Assembly (NCBI GenBank): GCA_033297075.1
Contig: MU858175.1
Coordinates: forward strand, 1 to 64,000
Direction: 5' to 3'
DNA length: 64,000 nucleotides
Source: Rhypophila decipiens
Taxonomy: Eukaryota; Ascomycota; Sordariomycetes; Sordariales; Naviculisporaceae
This document shows, one piece after another, positions 11,934 to 23,895 of this stretch. The stretch's first letter is position 1. The number at the start of each line of letters is the position of its first letter. The translations under genes and the position numbers were made by a program. Under the pieces are notes generated by a model. The model was not told the DNA's origin. It saw nothing but the letters and a program-made list of their open reading frames with translations, and did not search any database.

Positions 11934-12726
11934 CTTAATCGCAGTCTCGAATGAGAGTAAAGCGCGTGGAGGAAGCTTGCGCCGAAGGGGGTAAATATGT
12001 ATATGCGCCGATTGAAGAAGGTATGTAAGTGATTAGATGAAGCAATGACACACAGAAAGAGTCTTTGGTCAGAAGCTGTGCAATTGGCAAAGAATGAAGG
12101 CTCGTGGTGAAATGGAAGTGGTTGGGGTTTTAGAGTTGCAGAAAGATTTCCAGGCTCGATATATTTTTTTTGCGAGCTGGAAGACAGGCGGCAGTAAATT
12201 TTATGGCGGGGTTCTGAGTCGCACGGTGAGGAATTAGTCACATGAAACGGTTGCCTTTCGTCAGAGAAACTTTGAGCTCCAATTGTTCCTCGGATTTCAT
12301 CCATGAGTGTAGTCGTATACGGAAAAAAAGGAGTTTTTATCTAATCATCGTTTGGGCCTCTTTTTGCCATTCTCAAAGTTTAGGTTACTTTTCATGGCGC
12401 AAACTGCGGAAGTGCCTTTTTTTCTCCCTTCCCCTCCAAAGTTTGGAGAGTCAATTTCTCCCCACTTGCAAGCTCTCCACTTTTGCTTGACCGCCCGCCA
12501 AGACTACTGGTCTGTGCAATCTAGAACACCTGCAGCGGGGAGCTTCCGCTAAACTAAATTTGGTGCTAGCGTCATAACCCCTTGCTCCGTACCTCCCGTG
12601 CAGTGCTTGCCAGTATTACCTTACGTAAGCCAAAAAGTAGTGGTCTGAAAATACTTTCCAGAATTCGGCCAGCAGAAGATCCCAGGGGCTTGGTTGTTCA
12701 GGAAGCAGAGGCCCGCAAACGTCAAC
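11934..12726. promoter_or_regulatory. Divergent promoter region of La and NAM9
   Basis: About 790 bp between two opposite start codons. It contains T-rich and C/T-rich tracts (for example around 12340-12440). No specific factor site is claimed. Confidence 0.5.
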
Positions 12727-14287
12727 ATGAAGCTCCGGAGGATAGCAAGGTTCCATGGTTTGAAGAGACCTGTAAGTTTAAGAAAAATGTTTGAATTGAT
12801 ATCACACTATTGTCCATATCACCAGTTAATTCCTTCTCCAACCTTGATGCCTGCCGTCACGTCGTCACGTCGCTGTGCGCGTTGCTTGCACTTCATTCAC
12901 CCTTGGCCCTCCCAGAAATCAAATTCCGCTGGCTAACCCAAAGCCCAATTGATCAATCTAGCGCGTCCGACAAACATGGAACAAATACAATCTCTATAAC
13001 CTCGCCCGTATGAGGGTCCCATTCCTGAACAACAAGACCTTCTTCCAGCAGAAATGGTGGGCCAAAGCCATAACACGCGGCTACCATGGCGAACACATAA
13101 AGGAGCGCAAGTGGGAGCGCATGTTTAGTCGCCGCCTCATCTCGGCGGTAGATATGGATCCTGCCTACCTCGCCAAACACGACGGCAGTGAGCTTGCCTC
13201 TGGTCGTGGCTCAGGAGCAACGACTGCGCCCAAGGCGGAAAGAAAGGGCCGAGGCGAGAAGAAGGCGGTGGCGGCTATCACGCCGTATATGCAGATGATT
13301 TACGCCCCCATGGAGCGGAGGCTCGACCAAGCTGTCTTCCGGGCACTCTTTGCCAGCAGCGCCAGGCAGGCCCGCCAGTTCTGCGTTCACGGTGCTGTCA
13401 AGGTCAACGGTGTCAAGGTATGTCTGATCCAGCCGAGGCCGACATCGCTGTTGAGCATTCATGATAACACAGGTTCAAACTTCCAGATGAAATACCCCGG
13501 TTACCTCCTCAACCCAGGAGACCTCTTCCAAGTCGACATCGAGAAAGTTATGTATGCGACAGGCATGAAGAAGGAACACATAACAGAAGCACCCGTTGAA
13601 GAAGCTGAAGAAGCCGCATCAGAACCTGCGGCGCCAAAGGAGATTGATGCAGCAGCAGACGAGGCAGCCAAACACAACGAAACAGCCAAACACCACGACA
13701 AAATGAAATCCCTCAAACAACTGAGAAAGCAAGCAGAGAACGCCCTCAAGGCCGCCTCCTCAGACCTCTCAGCCAAGCGCAAGATTGCCCTGCGCGCCAT
13801 GATGAAGGACGTAAAAACCACATGGGCCAAAGTCGCCGGTCCCGGCTCCAACCCCCAAGGACCAGAGCAGATCGCCGAACAACTGACCAAGCTCCTCTCC
13901 GAACTGGACATCACCCCAGCAGCCGACAAGTACAAGGATGCACCAAAAGAAGAGCAGCCAGCAGAAATGGGAACCAAAGAAGCCGTAGAGATCGAACAAG
14001 GCGGCGGCCTGCAGACCAAGCAAGAGCGCGCCATCCTCAAGCGCCTCATCCAGGAAGAGCTCGAGAACCCGCACGACCCGTCCAAGCCCTACGCCACGCC
14101 CTGGCAGCCGAGACCCTACATGTCAGCTTTCGCCTTCATCCCCCGCTACCTCGAGGTCAACCAGAACATCTGTGCTGCCGTCTACCTCCGACACCCCGTC
14201 GCCCGACAGGGTCTCGCCGAGGTCCCCACGCCTTTCCCCTCTGGCATTAACCAATTGGCCTTTAACTGGTATCTCAGAAGAGGTTAA
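12727..14287 (+). CDS. NAM9: Mitochondrial small-subunit ribosomal protein uS4m
   Basis: Exons 12727-12771, 12962-13417 and 13487-14287 give 433 aa. The first exon encodes only 15 residues (MKLRRIARFHGLKRP) and joins RVRQTWNKYNLYNLARM, the conserved N-terminus of fungal uS4m. The second intron (69 bp) is a multiple of three and open, so it can be misread as coding; its removal restores NGVK-MKYPGYLLNPGD. The S4 RNA-binding domain is seen around the segment RQARQFCVHGAVKVNGVK. A long Ala/Glu/Lys-rich insert follows (about 220-330), then a conserved C-terminal block with the motif RPYMSAFAFIPRYLEVN. It is part of the mitoribosome small subunit, where yeast Nam9 affects decoding fidelity. Confidence 0.93.
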
Positions 14288-15698
14288 AACTCAACTCACG
14301 CTCCCTATACGGTGGGTGGGTGGTGCGATGGAAATGTGCGGACCTAAAAAAAACGAAACATGCAATGTTCAACTGGCGGTTGTGTTTGTTGGGGAGATAT
14401 AGACTTGGGTACTACATATTTCATTGTAGATATCACAATTTCTCCCAGTGCGAGTCGGCCCCTGGGTAGGTTAACTGGAGGTACAGGCCTACCTACCTAA
14501 CTGGTCTCGTCGATATGTATTCTAGATGTACTGTACCATTAATCCTGATAAATACACAAACTCGTGGAGCTTGACATGTGTCCGAGGTCTCGCAGTAACC
14601 CGTTCCCTGAACTCTGATTGTGTTAGTCGAAAACAAGACGTGATGTTTCATATTTTTGCCGAAGCGGGTGGTTGTCTGTGCATAAATAAGCATTACTCGT
14701 CCGAACAACGGGCTGGAGACGCTGAATACATGGTACATAAATCAGACGCAACACACGAACGGCAAGGTTACGATTTCTGCACGGGTCAAAGGTGTTGTTA
14801 TTGCGGGTAATCTTCCGTCGCTCATGACAGTCATGTTGGTCTGGCATGCATGGTAGATTGTGAATCGGACGAATCCTCGTACAACCCAACCTCTCATCGG
14901 ACGCAAGGCACAAGTAAACCTGTTTAAAGGTTTGGGGATATTGTATTTCATTTTTAAGACAGGTAAAAACACAAATAGGCAGACACAGGGTTACTAAAAG
15001 AAGCTAAGGTAGAAGTAAGAAGAGTACTAGAATGGTAAAAAAAAAGACAATAGGGGAAGTCCAAGGCAGCTAGCAGTAGATAATAATAAACTAGGAGAGG
15101 GTGAGAATGAGGAAGGTTGACCATCAGCAAGCCCAGTAAGGATGGGTATAAAGTAAGGCTTTGTGGTTCCCACGAAGGTGAAGCATGAGAACGGGGAAAG
15201 AGAAAAAATAGAAGATCCAAAAACCGGCTCCCTACTCCCGTCCCAATGTTGCTGTAGATGACAGAATACAGGTTGGATAATTGTTGTTGTAATCGTCCAT
15301 ATCTTCCCACTTGCCCAACTTTTGTTTTGCTTCCATGAAGAAACACCACCGACCAGCCTCTCGAGGACCATCATGTCATGACGCGTGAGAACGGTAAAGA
15401 CATCAAGGCGGCCATTGCAGGTCTGGGGCAGAGGACAGTCGCGGTTGTGACAAGATTCGGGGCAACGATTCTACCCGAAACTTTCTACCCCGACGAGATC
15501 CTGATGTCTGTTCCATGGAACCAATCACAACAGATCGGTCGCCTCCCACAAAGCCTTCCCCTGACCATTAAGAATTCGCTGATTAAAAAGATGACAAATG
15601 AAAATAAATTGGCGAAGGAAGGAAAGCGACAAGCTGGTATTTGGCGGGCATCATAATTTAGAGTCGGATCGTAGAGCGGGCAGATGGGGACCGCCAGT
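14288..15698. other. Convergent intergenic region between NAM9 and septin
   Basis: Two opposing 3' regions. Short frames only, with A/T-rich tracts at 14935-15060. No gene supported. Confidence 0.6.
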
Positions 15699-17886
15699 TT
15701 ATCGGAGCGAGAAACCCTTCCTCTTGGTTGTCTCCTTGCCATCCAACGGCCGTCCGCTCTCCACTCTCGCCTTCTTCTCCTCGAGTTCAAGACGTTGCCG
15801 CTCAAGCTGCTCCTTCATTTCTCTGTGGCGGGCATAGAGCTCCTCCTCGCTCTGCTTCAGTTTGGATTCCTTTTCAGCGACCTTTTGCTGGAAGACCATC
15901 TTCATTTCGGCTTCCATCTTGGCGAGCTTCTGTTCGTGGAGGGTGCGCTCCTCCTCCTGCTTGACAGCAGGGTTGACCTCCTTGAAGACGCTGGGGTCTT
16001 GCGAAATGCCCATAGCGATCAGCTTGTCGGTGCGGTAATTCTCGTAGAGAATGTTGGTGGTGTGCTCCTTGAGCTCCTCCATGTGGGTGCGGATAAGCAT
16101 CTGTCGGAGCTTGACGAAGTCGCAGTGTTCCTCGTTGTCTACCTCGATGACACCCCAGGGGTAACGACGACCACGGACCTTGCGTCCATCGGCGTTGGTG
16201 ATCTCGTTGGTTGCACCAACGACGGCGAATGGGACCTTGGACATGATCTCGTTGTTCTCGGCAATCGTCTCCTCATCATCGAGCTCATAACGAGGGCCCT
16301 CAAAGATCTGGACCTTGTGGAACTTGATATCGGCAAGAATCTAGAGATACAAAGTTAGCAATGTCCAGAGAACAGAGGCAGCGGGTGGCTTACTCTGGCT
16401 TTGAAAGCAGTGATCTCCTCATCAGTCAGGGTATCCGACTTGGCAATGACAGGAATCAGGTTGACCTTGGTGTGGAGACGCTTCATGACCTCGATATCCA
16501 AAGGCTTGAGGGAGTGGCCAGTGGGCTGAATGAAGAACACGCAGGCATGAATGCGATTGTCCACGATGTTGACACGATTGACCTTGTTTTCGGCATCCAA
16601 ATAAGCATCGAATCGTTGCTCAATGTTGTCGACAATCGGGCGCCAAGAGTCGTCATTGTTGACAAAGTCACCAAAGCCGGGGGTATCGACAACGGTCAAC
16701 CGAAGGCGCACACCGGCCTCCTCAATATCGGCACTGATAGATTGGATAGTGACCGTCTTGGGGGTGAATTCAAGACTGGGGCCGGAGCGCTCCTTGGGTG
16801 GGTAGAGGGAAGTGTTGAATAGAGTGTTGACAAGTGTCGACTTTCCAAGTCCAGATTCACCTGCAGACATTAGGGTCAGCGCCGTGTATACGAACAAGTT
16901 GTAGAAACGGCCGACTTACCAACAACCATGACATTGAAGTTGAATCCCTTGCGCACGCTCTTGCGGTGCCATTGGTTGGGCAAGTTGGCGAAACCAACGT
17001 ATCCCGTCAGCTTCCTTCGGACGATGTTCCTGTTGTCATTTGCAGCTGGAGGAACTGCGTCCACAGAGTCAGAACGAGCGTCTTGTGAGCCTTCCGGGAG
17101 AGGCGTCTCGGCACCATGGGTCCGAACGGGAAGAGCGGTGGAAATACCGTTTGCAGCTGTTGAAAAAGATCTTGTTAGCTTATTTGCACCAAAAAAAAAT
17201 CAGATTGAATTTGAGAGTAAGAATGCCCGGTTCAGGTGTAGGTTCGCGGTGGCTGACTGTGTGTTTGCCTCCTCAACGGGAACCTCTGCATGACGTATTG
17301 ATCACTCGGCCTGGGATACAGCTCCTCGTAAGACAAGGGCTTGGAGATGGGCAGTCTGGGGGGGACGTCGACTTCCAACATGCTGCGGAAATGGCGAATT
17401 GCAATGGTGTTCTCCTTGTTTACGCCGGTGGGCAAGCTGCTCTTCCGCGTACCTGGAACCGGGGCTGAGGATGAAGATTGTCCATCGGAGTTGTCGAAGT
17501 TGAGAACACTCTTGTCGAACTGAACACTCTTGGGGCGGACCTTGACGGCGTGGTGAACCATTGCAGCAAAGTGCATCGTGGGGAAAATGGGCAGGTGGTA
17601 TTCCAATGGTTAAGATGATGTGTCTTCCAAAAAAGAAACGTTCCCAAGAAAGTGTAGATGGCACAGAACGAATGTGGTGTGAATGTTATCCGAGGAGCGA
17701 GGTGTGATGTTGAACTGGGTTTCGTTCGAGAGTCGAGAAGAAATAGATGATGGCCTTGTCGGGACTGACGTTCTGACGTTCGTTCCAGGGCGTCGAGCAG
17801 GTACGATCGGTATGGTGTCCCATTCGGGCCACTCCACGAACACGATGATGCCACGAGATGGCCAGAAGTGAGAGGTGCTTACCCAT
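15699..17886 (-). CDS. aspB: Septin, Cdc3/AspB class
   Basis: Exons, 5' to 3': 17886-17883, 17156-16920, 16860-16394, 16340-15699, giving 449 aa. The septin GTPase has the P-loop GESGLGKS, switch motif [12 protein letters not shown] base-recognition motif and the septin unique element [12 protein letters not shown] polybasic patch ([13 protein letters not shown]) precedes the P-loop. The C-terminus is a coiled coil ([18 protein letters not shown] onward) ending in GFSLR, as in Cdc3/AspB. Septins form hetero-oligomeric filaments at septa and hyphal tips. The first coding exon is only ATGG before a strong GTAAGC donor, and the first intron is 726 bp. This gives an N-terminus MAANGIS that suits AspB. 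An alternative coding block inside that intron is listed separately, so more than one N-terminus is possible. Confidence 0.9.
17232..17576 (-). other. Coding-like block within septin intron 1 (possible alternative first exon)
   Basis: A frame from ATG 17576 or 17559-17561 down to a stop at 17232. Up to about 17286 it has strong C/G third-position bias and non-random composition ([16 protein letters not shown]; a NKEN motif; [15 protein letters not shown]). It ends near, but not cleanly at, a splice donor. A GTACGC donor inside it (near 17460) matches the phase of septin exon 2 and would give a longer N-terminus, but that leaves the downstream half of the block unexplained. A one-base change after YVMQ would open another frame. 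It may be an alternative septin N-terminus or a nested small gene. Confidence 0.5.
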
Positions 17887-20692
17887 TGTTTCAACAGTAG
17901 TCGCAGTTGCGAATCAATCGACCGGAGAGAGAGAACGTGAGAATCGAGGGAAGGTGAAAGATCTAAACACCGGGGGCAAATAGTTGTTAGCTGAGGGCAA
18001 GAGTAAGAGAAGTGCCTTCCTGGGTAGCCTCGGAAAGATAACCTCTGAGGATGAGCCGAGGATGACGCCCCAGACAGATGCAGCCACCTTTTTAGAAGGA
18101 CGGCCCTGACGGGAGTGGCATGTCAAAAGGTACGAGCAAAGCTAATCCAGCAGAGAGGAAAACGAACTGCTGTCGGCTGCTGCAAGTTGACAAGAGAGCC
18201 CAAGGGGCTCGAGGGAATCGCGACCAACGTACCTGGGGAGGAAAAAAGAACCGAGATTGAAGTCGCGTGTCAATGGCGTGGCAGAATCGAAGAATTATAA
18301 AAGAATTGGCAGTTGAGTCTGAATAGTAACGCTGGAGCGCGTAGAAATGCACACAAAAGAGAGGTCGATGCTACGAATGTAGAGTTGGTGATCAATCTGA
18401 AGAAAGATTTCGCCAGCAAGCAAGCGAGCGAAAAGAAATTTAGGTTGGGTGTGGGAGATTCGCAAAAGGGGTCGAAGGTCGCAGAGTGTGACGGGAAGAC
18501 CAAATGCAATGGAAGCCCAGCCTGGCAACAACCCCATGGCCCTTCCCGGGGCTTGGGCTTGGGCTTGCCAGTCGTCTAGCCTCTAGCGCCAGTCCTGCCG
18601 GTCTGCTTTGCTGTGCTGGAAACGTGCACGTCCACTACCTGACAGGTGTAGACCTGCAGGGGTCAGGATTGCCATCCCAAGTCAGAGCGAATCACAATCT
18701 TCATATCCCGGCGCCCCAACTTCAGACTGAGAACTACGAACTTTAGAACTGATCAATCAACGACAGATCCCGCGCAGTCTTGTCACACAGCCTGAAAACT
18801 TGCTGGAGTAAGAACCAAGAATATCCGTCTCAGGAGAACGGGAAGCTACAGAGGGCGCTGAGGCGAAAGACACATGGTTATCTATCGATTACTGCTGTCC
18901 GTCTGCGTCGTCAAGCCCAAATATTATCTCGGTGGAAATGATCGTCCAGGATATCAACGGCGTGCACTCCATAGGTAGACAATAGTTTTTGAACCGGTGG
19001 TTAAAAAGGCCTGCAGGCTGTATCTCTTGTTTAGAGTTGCCACTGTAGAACCTTGACAAGGTTTACACTCTGGCTTCTATGACAAAGATGGCGTGCATGG
19101 TGAAAATGTCAATCTGTTCCGTGTGTTGACCAAAAAAATGTAACCTTGGAGAGTGACGCTCAGCAAAGAGTCTGCGAGACCCTTTGAGAATTAATGTGGA
19201 GAGACCACTCACTTTCATTTCCCAATTTATTATTAGTGGATGTGGACCTAGAGGTAGCTCAAGCTGGGAACCTCCAAGCTTACCCCAGGGGATCGCTGCA
19301 CGTGTACGTAAGCAGGGCAACAACAGACATGATGTCCTACTTTGAATCACAATATAAAGACTTGGGCAGAGATCCAACGATATCGTCGTCTACAGCTTTG
19401 TCAAGCGAAGCTGGCCCCAGACGATAGACGCGGTACTGAAGATCAATTTTCTCTTGACACCTCAAGATAACCATTCCGGCAGGGGATACGGATTTGTACT
19501 GAGCAGGTGATCTCGACTCAAGTTCCATCGACCTAGCAAGCGGTCAAGAGGTTGCTGATAGGTTAGAAACCACATCTCTAGAATACCAGGTCTTTTTAAA
19601 TCGGAGCTTCACTTACAAGCCCAAGACGAATCAATTCCACATCTCTGCGATCAAACAGTTCACAAATGGCTGGCGCAGCCTGGCGGTTGAAGTTGTTCGC
19701 TCTGCCAAGTTGACGGATGCTAACTGATTAAGCGCAGCCGGGCTAGCCCGAACCCGGCTTAGCCTGTCTGCCCTGCCGAACCCCTGACAGGTCCTCCGTC
19801 AGTGCCCACTCTCCCGCGACTGGACTTGTGGGGCCAAAGCGTCTGGGTCGTGGGTGGATTTCGGATTCGGTAAGATTGGAGGACGCAGCAGTGTCTCCGT
19901 ACCAGAAAATACCGAAAGAACATACCTAGTACCCGTACGTACCTGGCGGAAGTTGGTTGAACAACAACATTTTTCGAGAGGGTGAAGGGACAAAGCTGAA
20001 ATCTGAGATGTTGCCTAGTTGAACATAGTTGCTTGTCTTCTACATAGCGTGTGAACGCGGCCCAATCCGCGATAGACTGTAAAGGTTTTGGACGATGAAG
20101 GGCAGGTCACATCGGCCACACTCCGTACAGACTGGAATATTCAACATAGTAAGCCAACTCTCTTGAACACATTAAGAAGGCCAAGAATAGGCGTAAAGAG
20201 AGGCTTATAAGACCTACAGAGCTGGATTTCGAGGTGTAGAGTTATATTATGAACGGCGTATGCTGTATTTTGGTAGGAATTTCATTCAAGTTCAGACCGT
20301 CCAGTTCGGGCTCTGAAATCGTAACCAATACCCCGTAGTGTAAATGGCTTTTATCCAGAACAGTTGAAGATTTCGTTTTTGATTCGTCCTCAAATAGCAA
20401 AAAGTAGGCACACTTCAGTTACAAAGCAAGCTTTCGTGCAGCACAGGTTTGGTACCTACCATGGATCTTGTCGTATCACATTCAAGTACGAATGGCCGGC
20501 CGTTTTCGGGTATACCCACCATTTCTTCGGTTAACAGGTAGCTCCCAAAACAAGCTCCATCCGGGCCGTTCCTTGATCGCGACTTCACGTCATCGACAGT
20601 ATCGGCCCTCGCCGTCCTCGTCGTCGCCGCCTCAAATGAGAAATTCCGCAAATCCGCACGGTTTGCTACCGTAAAGCACCTAGGCCGACGAA
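17887..20692. promoter_or_regulatory. Divergent region between septin and phospholipase genes
   Basis: About 2.8 kb between opposite starts. It contains a GGGCTT triplication near 18549-18568 and a 12-bp perfect palindrome CGGGCTAGCCCG at 19739-19750. Open frames are short and unsupported. Confidence 0.45.
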
Positions 20693-23182
20693 ATGACGAG
20701 GCTGATTCAAACAAGGCTGATCGGCCCGTGTCGACGCATTTTCACTTCCATAACCCAAAACGGCCATGCGCGAATACCAAGACATCACCAAGTCCGCCAT
20801 GGGTTCTTTTCATCGAAACTCACAACTACCGAGCCTGAGCTCAAGCCAAAGTCGAAAAGCCCGGCTTCTGGCTCATTAGCGGTGATAGCCATGAGCGTTT
20901 TGCTTCTTTACTCACTTCGCCCAGCTGATGAGCCCCAGCATCTTGATTCACAGACGCGATCCTCGAAGAGAAAATATGACCAGGGTGAGAAACCGCAGGA
21001 TGCCGAGGGGGACCCCGAGGAGGCAACCCAGTCTGCCTGGTCTACCTTTGCGAACGGCTTCGAGAGTCTTTCAACGACTGTTCAGGTCGAAGGGGCAAAG
21101 CTGTCGGACAAGATGGTGGATCTTATCCTTCCCGACTGGGCCAAATTTGTACCCGGGTATGTGCGAAAGCTGCAGCGAGAGCTGAACATGCTCCCGGGTT
21201 CACTGGCCGACGAGATTTGGGCCGAAGCACACGATCCTTCCATCCACCCCGAGATTCAGTACTCGGCCAAGGTCAGGGTGTCGGACCACCTCTGTGACGA
21301 GGAGAAGACGTTTTTGACGCGCAGGAGAAAAGTAACCGCCGTTGCTCTAGCGAGGTACCTTGGCCTAGAAGAATCCGAAGTTGATCCCGATGATGTTCCA
21401 GTCATAGCCATTTCTGGGTCAGGCGGAGGCCTACGGGCTCTTGTCGCCGGGAGCGGCTCCTTTCTTGCCACGGCCGAGGACGGTCTTTTCGATTGCGTAA
21501 CTTATACTTCGGGTGTCAGTGGGTCATGTTGGCTTCAGACCCTCTACAACTCGTCTATTACCGGCAACGATTTCGGGCGCTTTATTGACCACCTCAGAAC
21601 GAGGCTGGGCGTCCATATTGCCTACCCGCCAACCGCATTTTCTTCTCTTGTCTCGGCACCGACAAACAAATACCTACTAAGCGGCCTGGTGGAGAAGCTG
21701 AAAGGAGACACTGGAGCCAGCGTCGGACTTGTAGACGCGTACGGGATGCTTCTCGCCGCGAGGTTATTAGTCCCCAAAGGCGAGCTCGAAGTCAATGAGA
21801 AGGACTTCAAGTTATCAAGCCAGAGAGAATACATACAATACGGCCAGAACCCCATGCCGATTTACACAGCTGTGCGCCACGAGATACCGGAGCTGGATGA
21901 AAAGGAACCCGACGATACCAGTCCAGTCTCGGAGGAGGCCAAGGACAGGGCCAAGAAGGAGGCCTGGTTTCAATGGTTCGAGATGACACCGTACGAGTTC
22001 TTCTGCGAGGAGTTCGCCGCCGGTATACCCACCTGGGCGATGGGAAGAAAATTCACCGCCGGCGCTGATGTGTCAGAGGAGAAGAACTACCGGCTTCCCG
22101 AGGTCCGCATGCCATTGCTCCTCGGGATCTGGGGTAGTGCGTTCTGCGCAACACTGAGCCACTATTACCGCGAAATCCGGCCACTGGTGCAAGGCATCAC
22201 GGGCATGCAGGCCCTGGACGAGATGGTCTGGGGCCGCAATGAAGACCTTAGCAAAGTCCACCCCATCGAGCCCGCCACCATCCCCAATTTCGTCCATGGC
22301 ATGCACGGAAGGCTCCCGTCGACAGTTCCGGATAAGCTCTACGACAGCGAATACCTCGAGCTCATGGATGCAGGAATGTCAAACAACCTACCCATCTACC
22401 CGCTTCTGCGTCCAGGCCGTGACGTCGACGTCATCATTGCCTTTGACGCCTCGGCCGACATCAAAACCGACAACTGGCTCTCTGTCGTGGAGGGCTATGC
22501 GGTCCAGAGAGGGATCAAGGGATGGCCGGTGGGGATTGGCTGGCCTAGGGCGACAGCCTCCACCACCGAGAACGTCAAAGAACTCGAGCGGGCCGAATCG
22601 GAGACGAACACAGCCAAAGAGGCGGAGCAGAGACTGGACGACGCCAAAATCGACCAAGCCGCGCGACGAATCGAGGCGGGTACCGACACGATAGATGAAG
22701 ACGCTGACAACTACAACAGCAAAGCAGCCGAGGTCAAGAAACAAGACGAAATAGCCGAGGAGCTAGGCTACTGCACCGTCTGGGTGGGAACCACGCAGGA
22801 GCGACGCTCCGACGAGCCCCCGCCCAGGCCCATCGACGACACGAGCTCCTGGAAGCTAGTCGAGCCGGACGCGGGCATCACCGTGGTCTACTTGCCCTTT
22901 CTGCCCAACGACAAAGTGGACGGTGTCGACCCGGCCACGAGCGATTACATGAGCACCTGGAACTTTGTGTACACGCCGGAGCAGGTGGACAAGGTCGTCG
23001 CCCTGGCGCGGGCCAACTACGAGGAGGGGAGGGCGCAGATCCGGGCGACTGTGCGCGCCGTCTACGAGCGCAAGAGGAAGAGGCGGCTTGAGGAGAGGAG
23101 CAGGATTAAGAAGGAACGGCTGAGGAGGATGATGAGGTTGGGTATTGTGGGCAAGTTGGGCGAGGGTGATCATTTTAGTTGA
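20693..23182 (+). CDS. plaA: PlaA-like cytosolic phospholipase A2, probably mitochondrial
   Basis: An uninterrupted 829-aa frame. The catalytic domain of the cPLA2/patatin superfamily is clear: an oxyanion loop SGSGGGLRA, a nucleophile elbow G-V-S-G-S with Ser276, and the catalytic Asp559 in MDAGMSNNLPIYPLL. The enzyme would hydrolyse acyl chains of glycerophospholipids. The first ~45 residues are rich in Arg/Ser/Thr and lack acids, like a mitochondrial presequence. One hydrophobic segment (about 60-75) could anchor it in a membrane, and the C-terminus is a Lys/Arg-rich helix. Aspergillus PlaA is reported in mitochondria, which fits. A charged insert (about 640-690) separates the last core strands. 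There is no C2 domain, so calcium-dependent membrane docking is not expected. Confidence 0.88.
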   Translation: MTRLIQTRLIGPCRRIFTSITQNGHARIPRHHQVRHGFFSSKLTTTEPELKPKSKSPASGSLAVIAMSVLLLYSLRPADEPQHLDSQTRSSKRKYDQGEKPQDAEGDPEEATQSAWSTFANGFESLSTTVQVEGAKLSDKMVDLILPDWAKFVPGYVRKLQRELNMLPGSLADEIWAEAHDPSIHPEIQYSAKVRVSDHLCDEEKTFLTRRRKVTAVALARYLGLEESEVDPDDVPVIAISGSGGGLRALVAGSGSFLATAEDGLFDCVTYTSGVSGSCWLQTLYNSSITGNDFGRFIDHLRTRLGVHIAYPPTAFSSLVSAPTNKYLLSGLVEKLKGDTGASVGLVDAYGMLLAARLLVPKGELEVNEKDFKLSSQREYIQYGQNPMPIYTAVRHEIPELDEKEPDDTSPVSEEAKDRAKKEAWFQWFEMTPYEFFCEEFAAGIPTWAMGRKFTAGADVSEEKNYRLPEVRMPLLLGIWGSAFCATLSHYYREIRPLVQGITGMQALDEMVWGRNEDLSKVHPIEPATIPNFVHGMHGRLPSTVPDKLYDSEYLELMDAGMSNNLPIYPLLRPGRDVDVIIAFDASADIKTDNWLSVVEGYAVQRGIKGWPVGIGWPRATASTTENVKELERAESETNTAKEAEQRLDDAKIDQAARRIEAGTDTIDEDADNYNSKAAEVKKQDEIAEELGYCTVWVGTTQERRSDEPPPRPIDDTSSWKLVEPDAGITVVYLPFLPNDKVDGVDPATSDYMSTWNFVYTPEQVDKVVALARANYEEGRAQIRATVRAVYERKRKRRLEERSRIKKERLRRMMRLGIVGKLGEGDHFS

Positions 23183-23895
23183 GTTGAGCTGGCATAGGAG
23201 ATGTATTTGAACTGATGTTATAACTGGGATCGATGTGTATCATGCTCGGGTAATTGTTTAGATAGCCGGCCAAGGTTTTTACTTTTTTGTAGAAGGTTGG
23301 GTTATCGGGTGTAATATATCCATCCTCTCTCTTTAATTCCCTCCCTGCCAGACCCAGTCTCTTGGAAGTTTGTACCACGAGGATGCAGACAAATACACTA
23401 CTTCGCCACTTTGCCGCCCCATCTCCAACACACACAGGACTCCGCCATAAAGATCCTGACGGGCATATCGTAAAGCTATTTCACTTCCGGCTGGTGTATC
23501 ACTACATGGCAACACGAGTATATGAAACCGATGGTAGGTAAAGTAGGTAGGTATATATGACTGTACAAAAGAATAAAAGGTAGACAAAAATATACAAGGC
23601 CCCAACCATTTACAACACAAGTCATCCACTCTGCTTCTTCTAATATGATAGTATATTACAGATTTGGCGCTTCCTAGACAGAGTAATGGATTGCAGCCAT
23701 TTTTTCGTGTGTGGCTTGTTTTATGTATCGCTTCCATCACCCGCTCCCCTTCCCAAAATCGAATAACGTACAGCAGGTTAGTCGAAAAAACGGCACCCGA
23801 TGGGATAGCATCAAATTGCGCCCCCTCTAAACTGAAGCCGAATGAAACCCGCCACCCAATGTTTAAAGTTTTCTCTTATCCAAATTTAGCCACAT
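23183..23895. other. Convergent intergenic region between plaA and mL44
   Basis: Opposing 3' regions with GGTAGGTA-type motifs near 23530-23555. No gene seen. Confidence 0.6.

Noticed and set aside
11373..11954. 193-codon Gly/Leu-rich + strand frame
   Set aside because: Antisense of the La N-terminal minisatellite; the repeated pattern reflects the 81-bp units.
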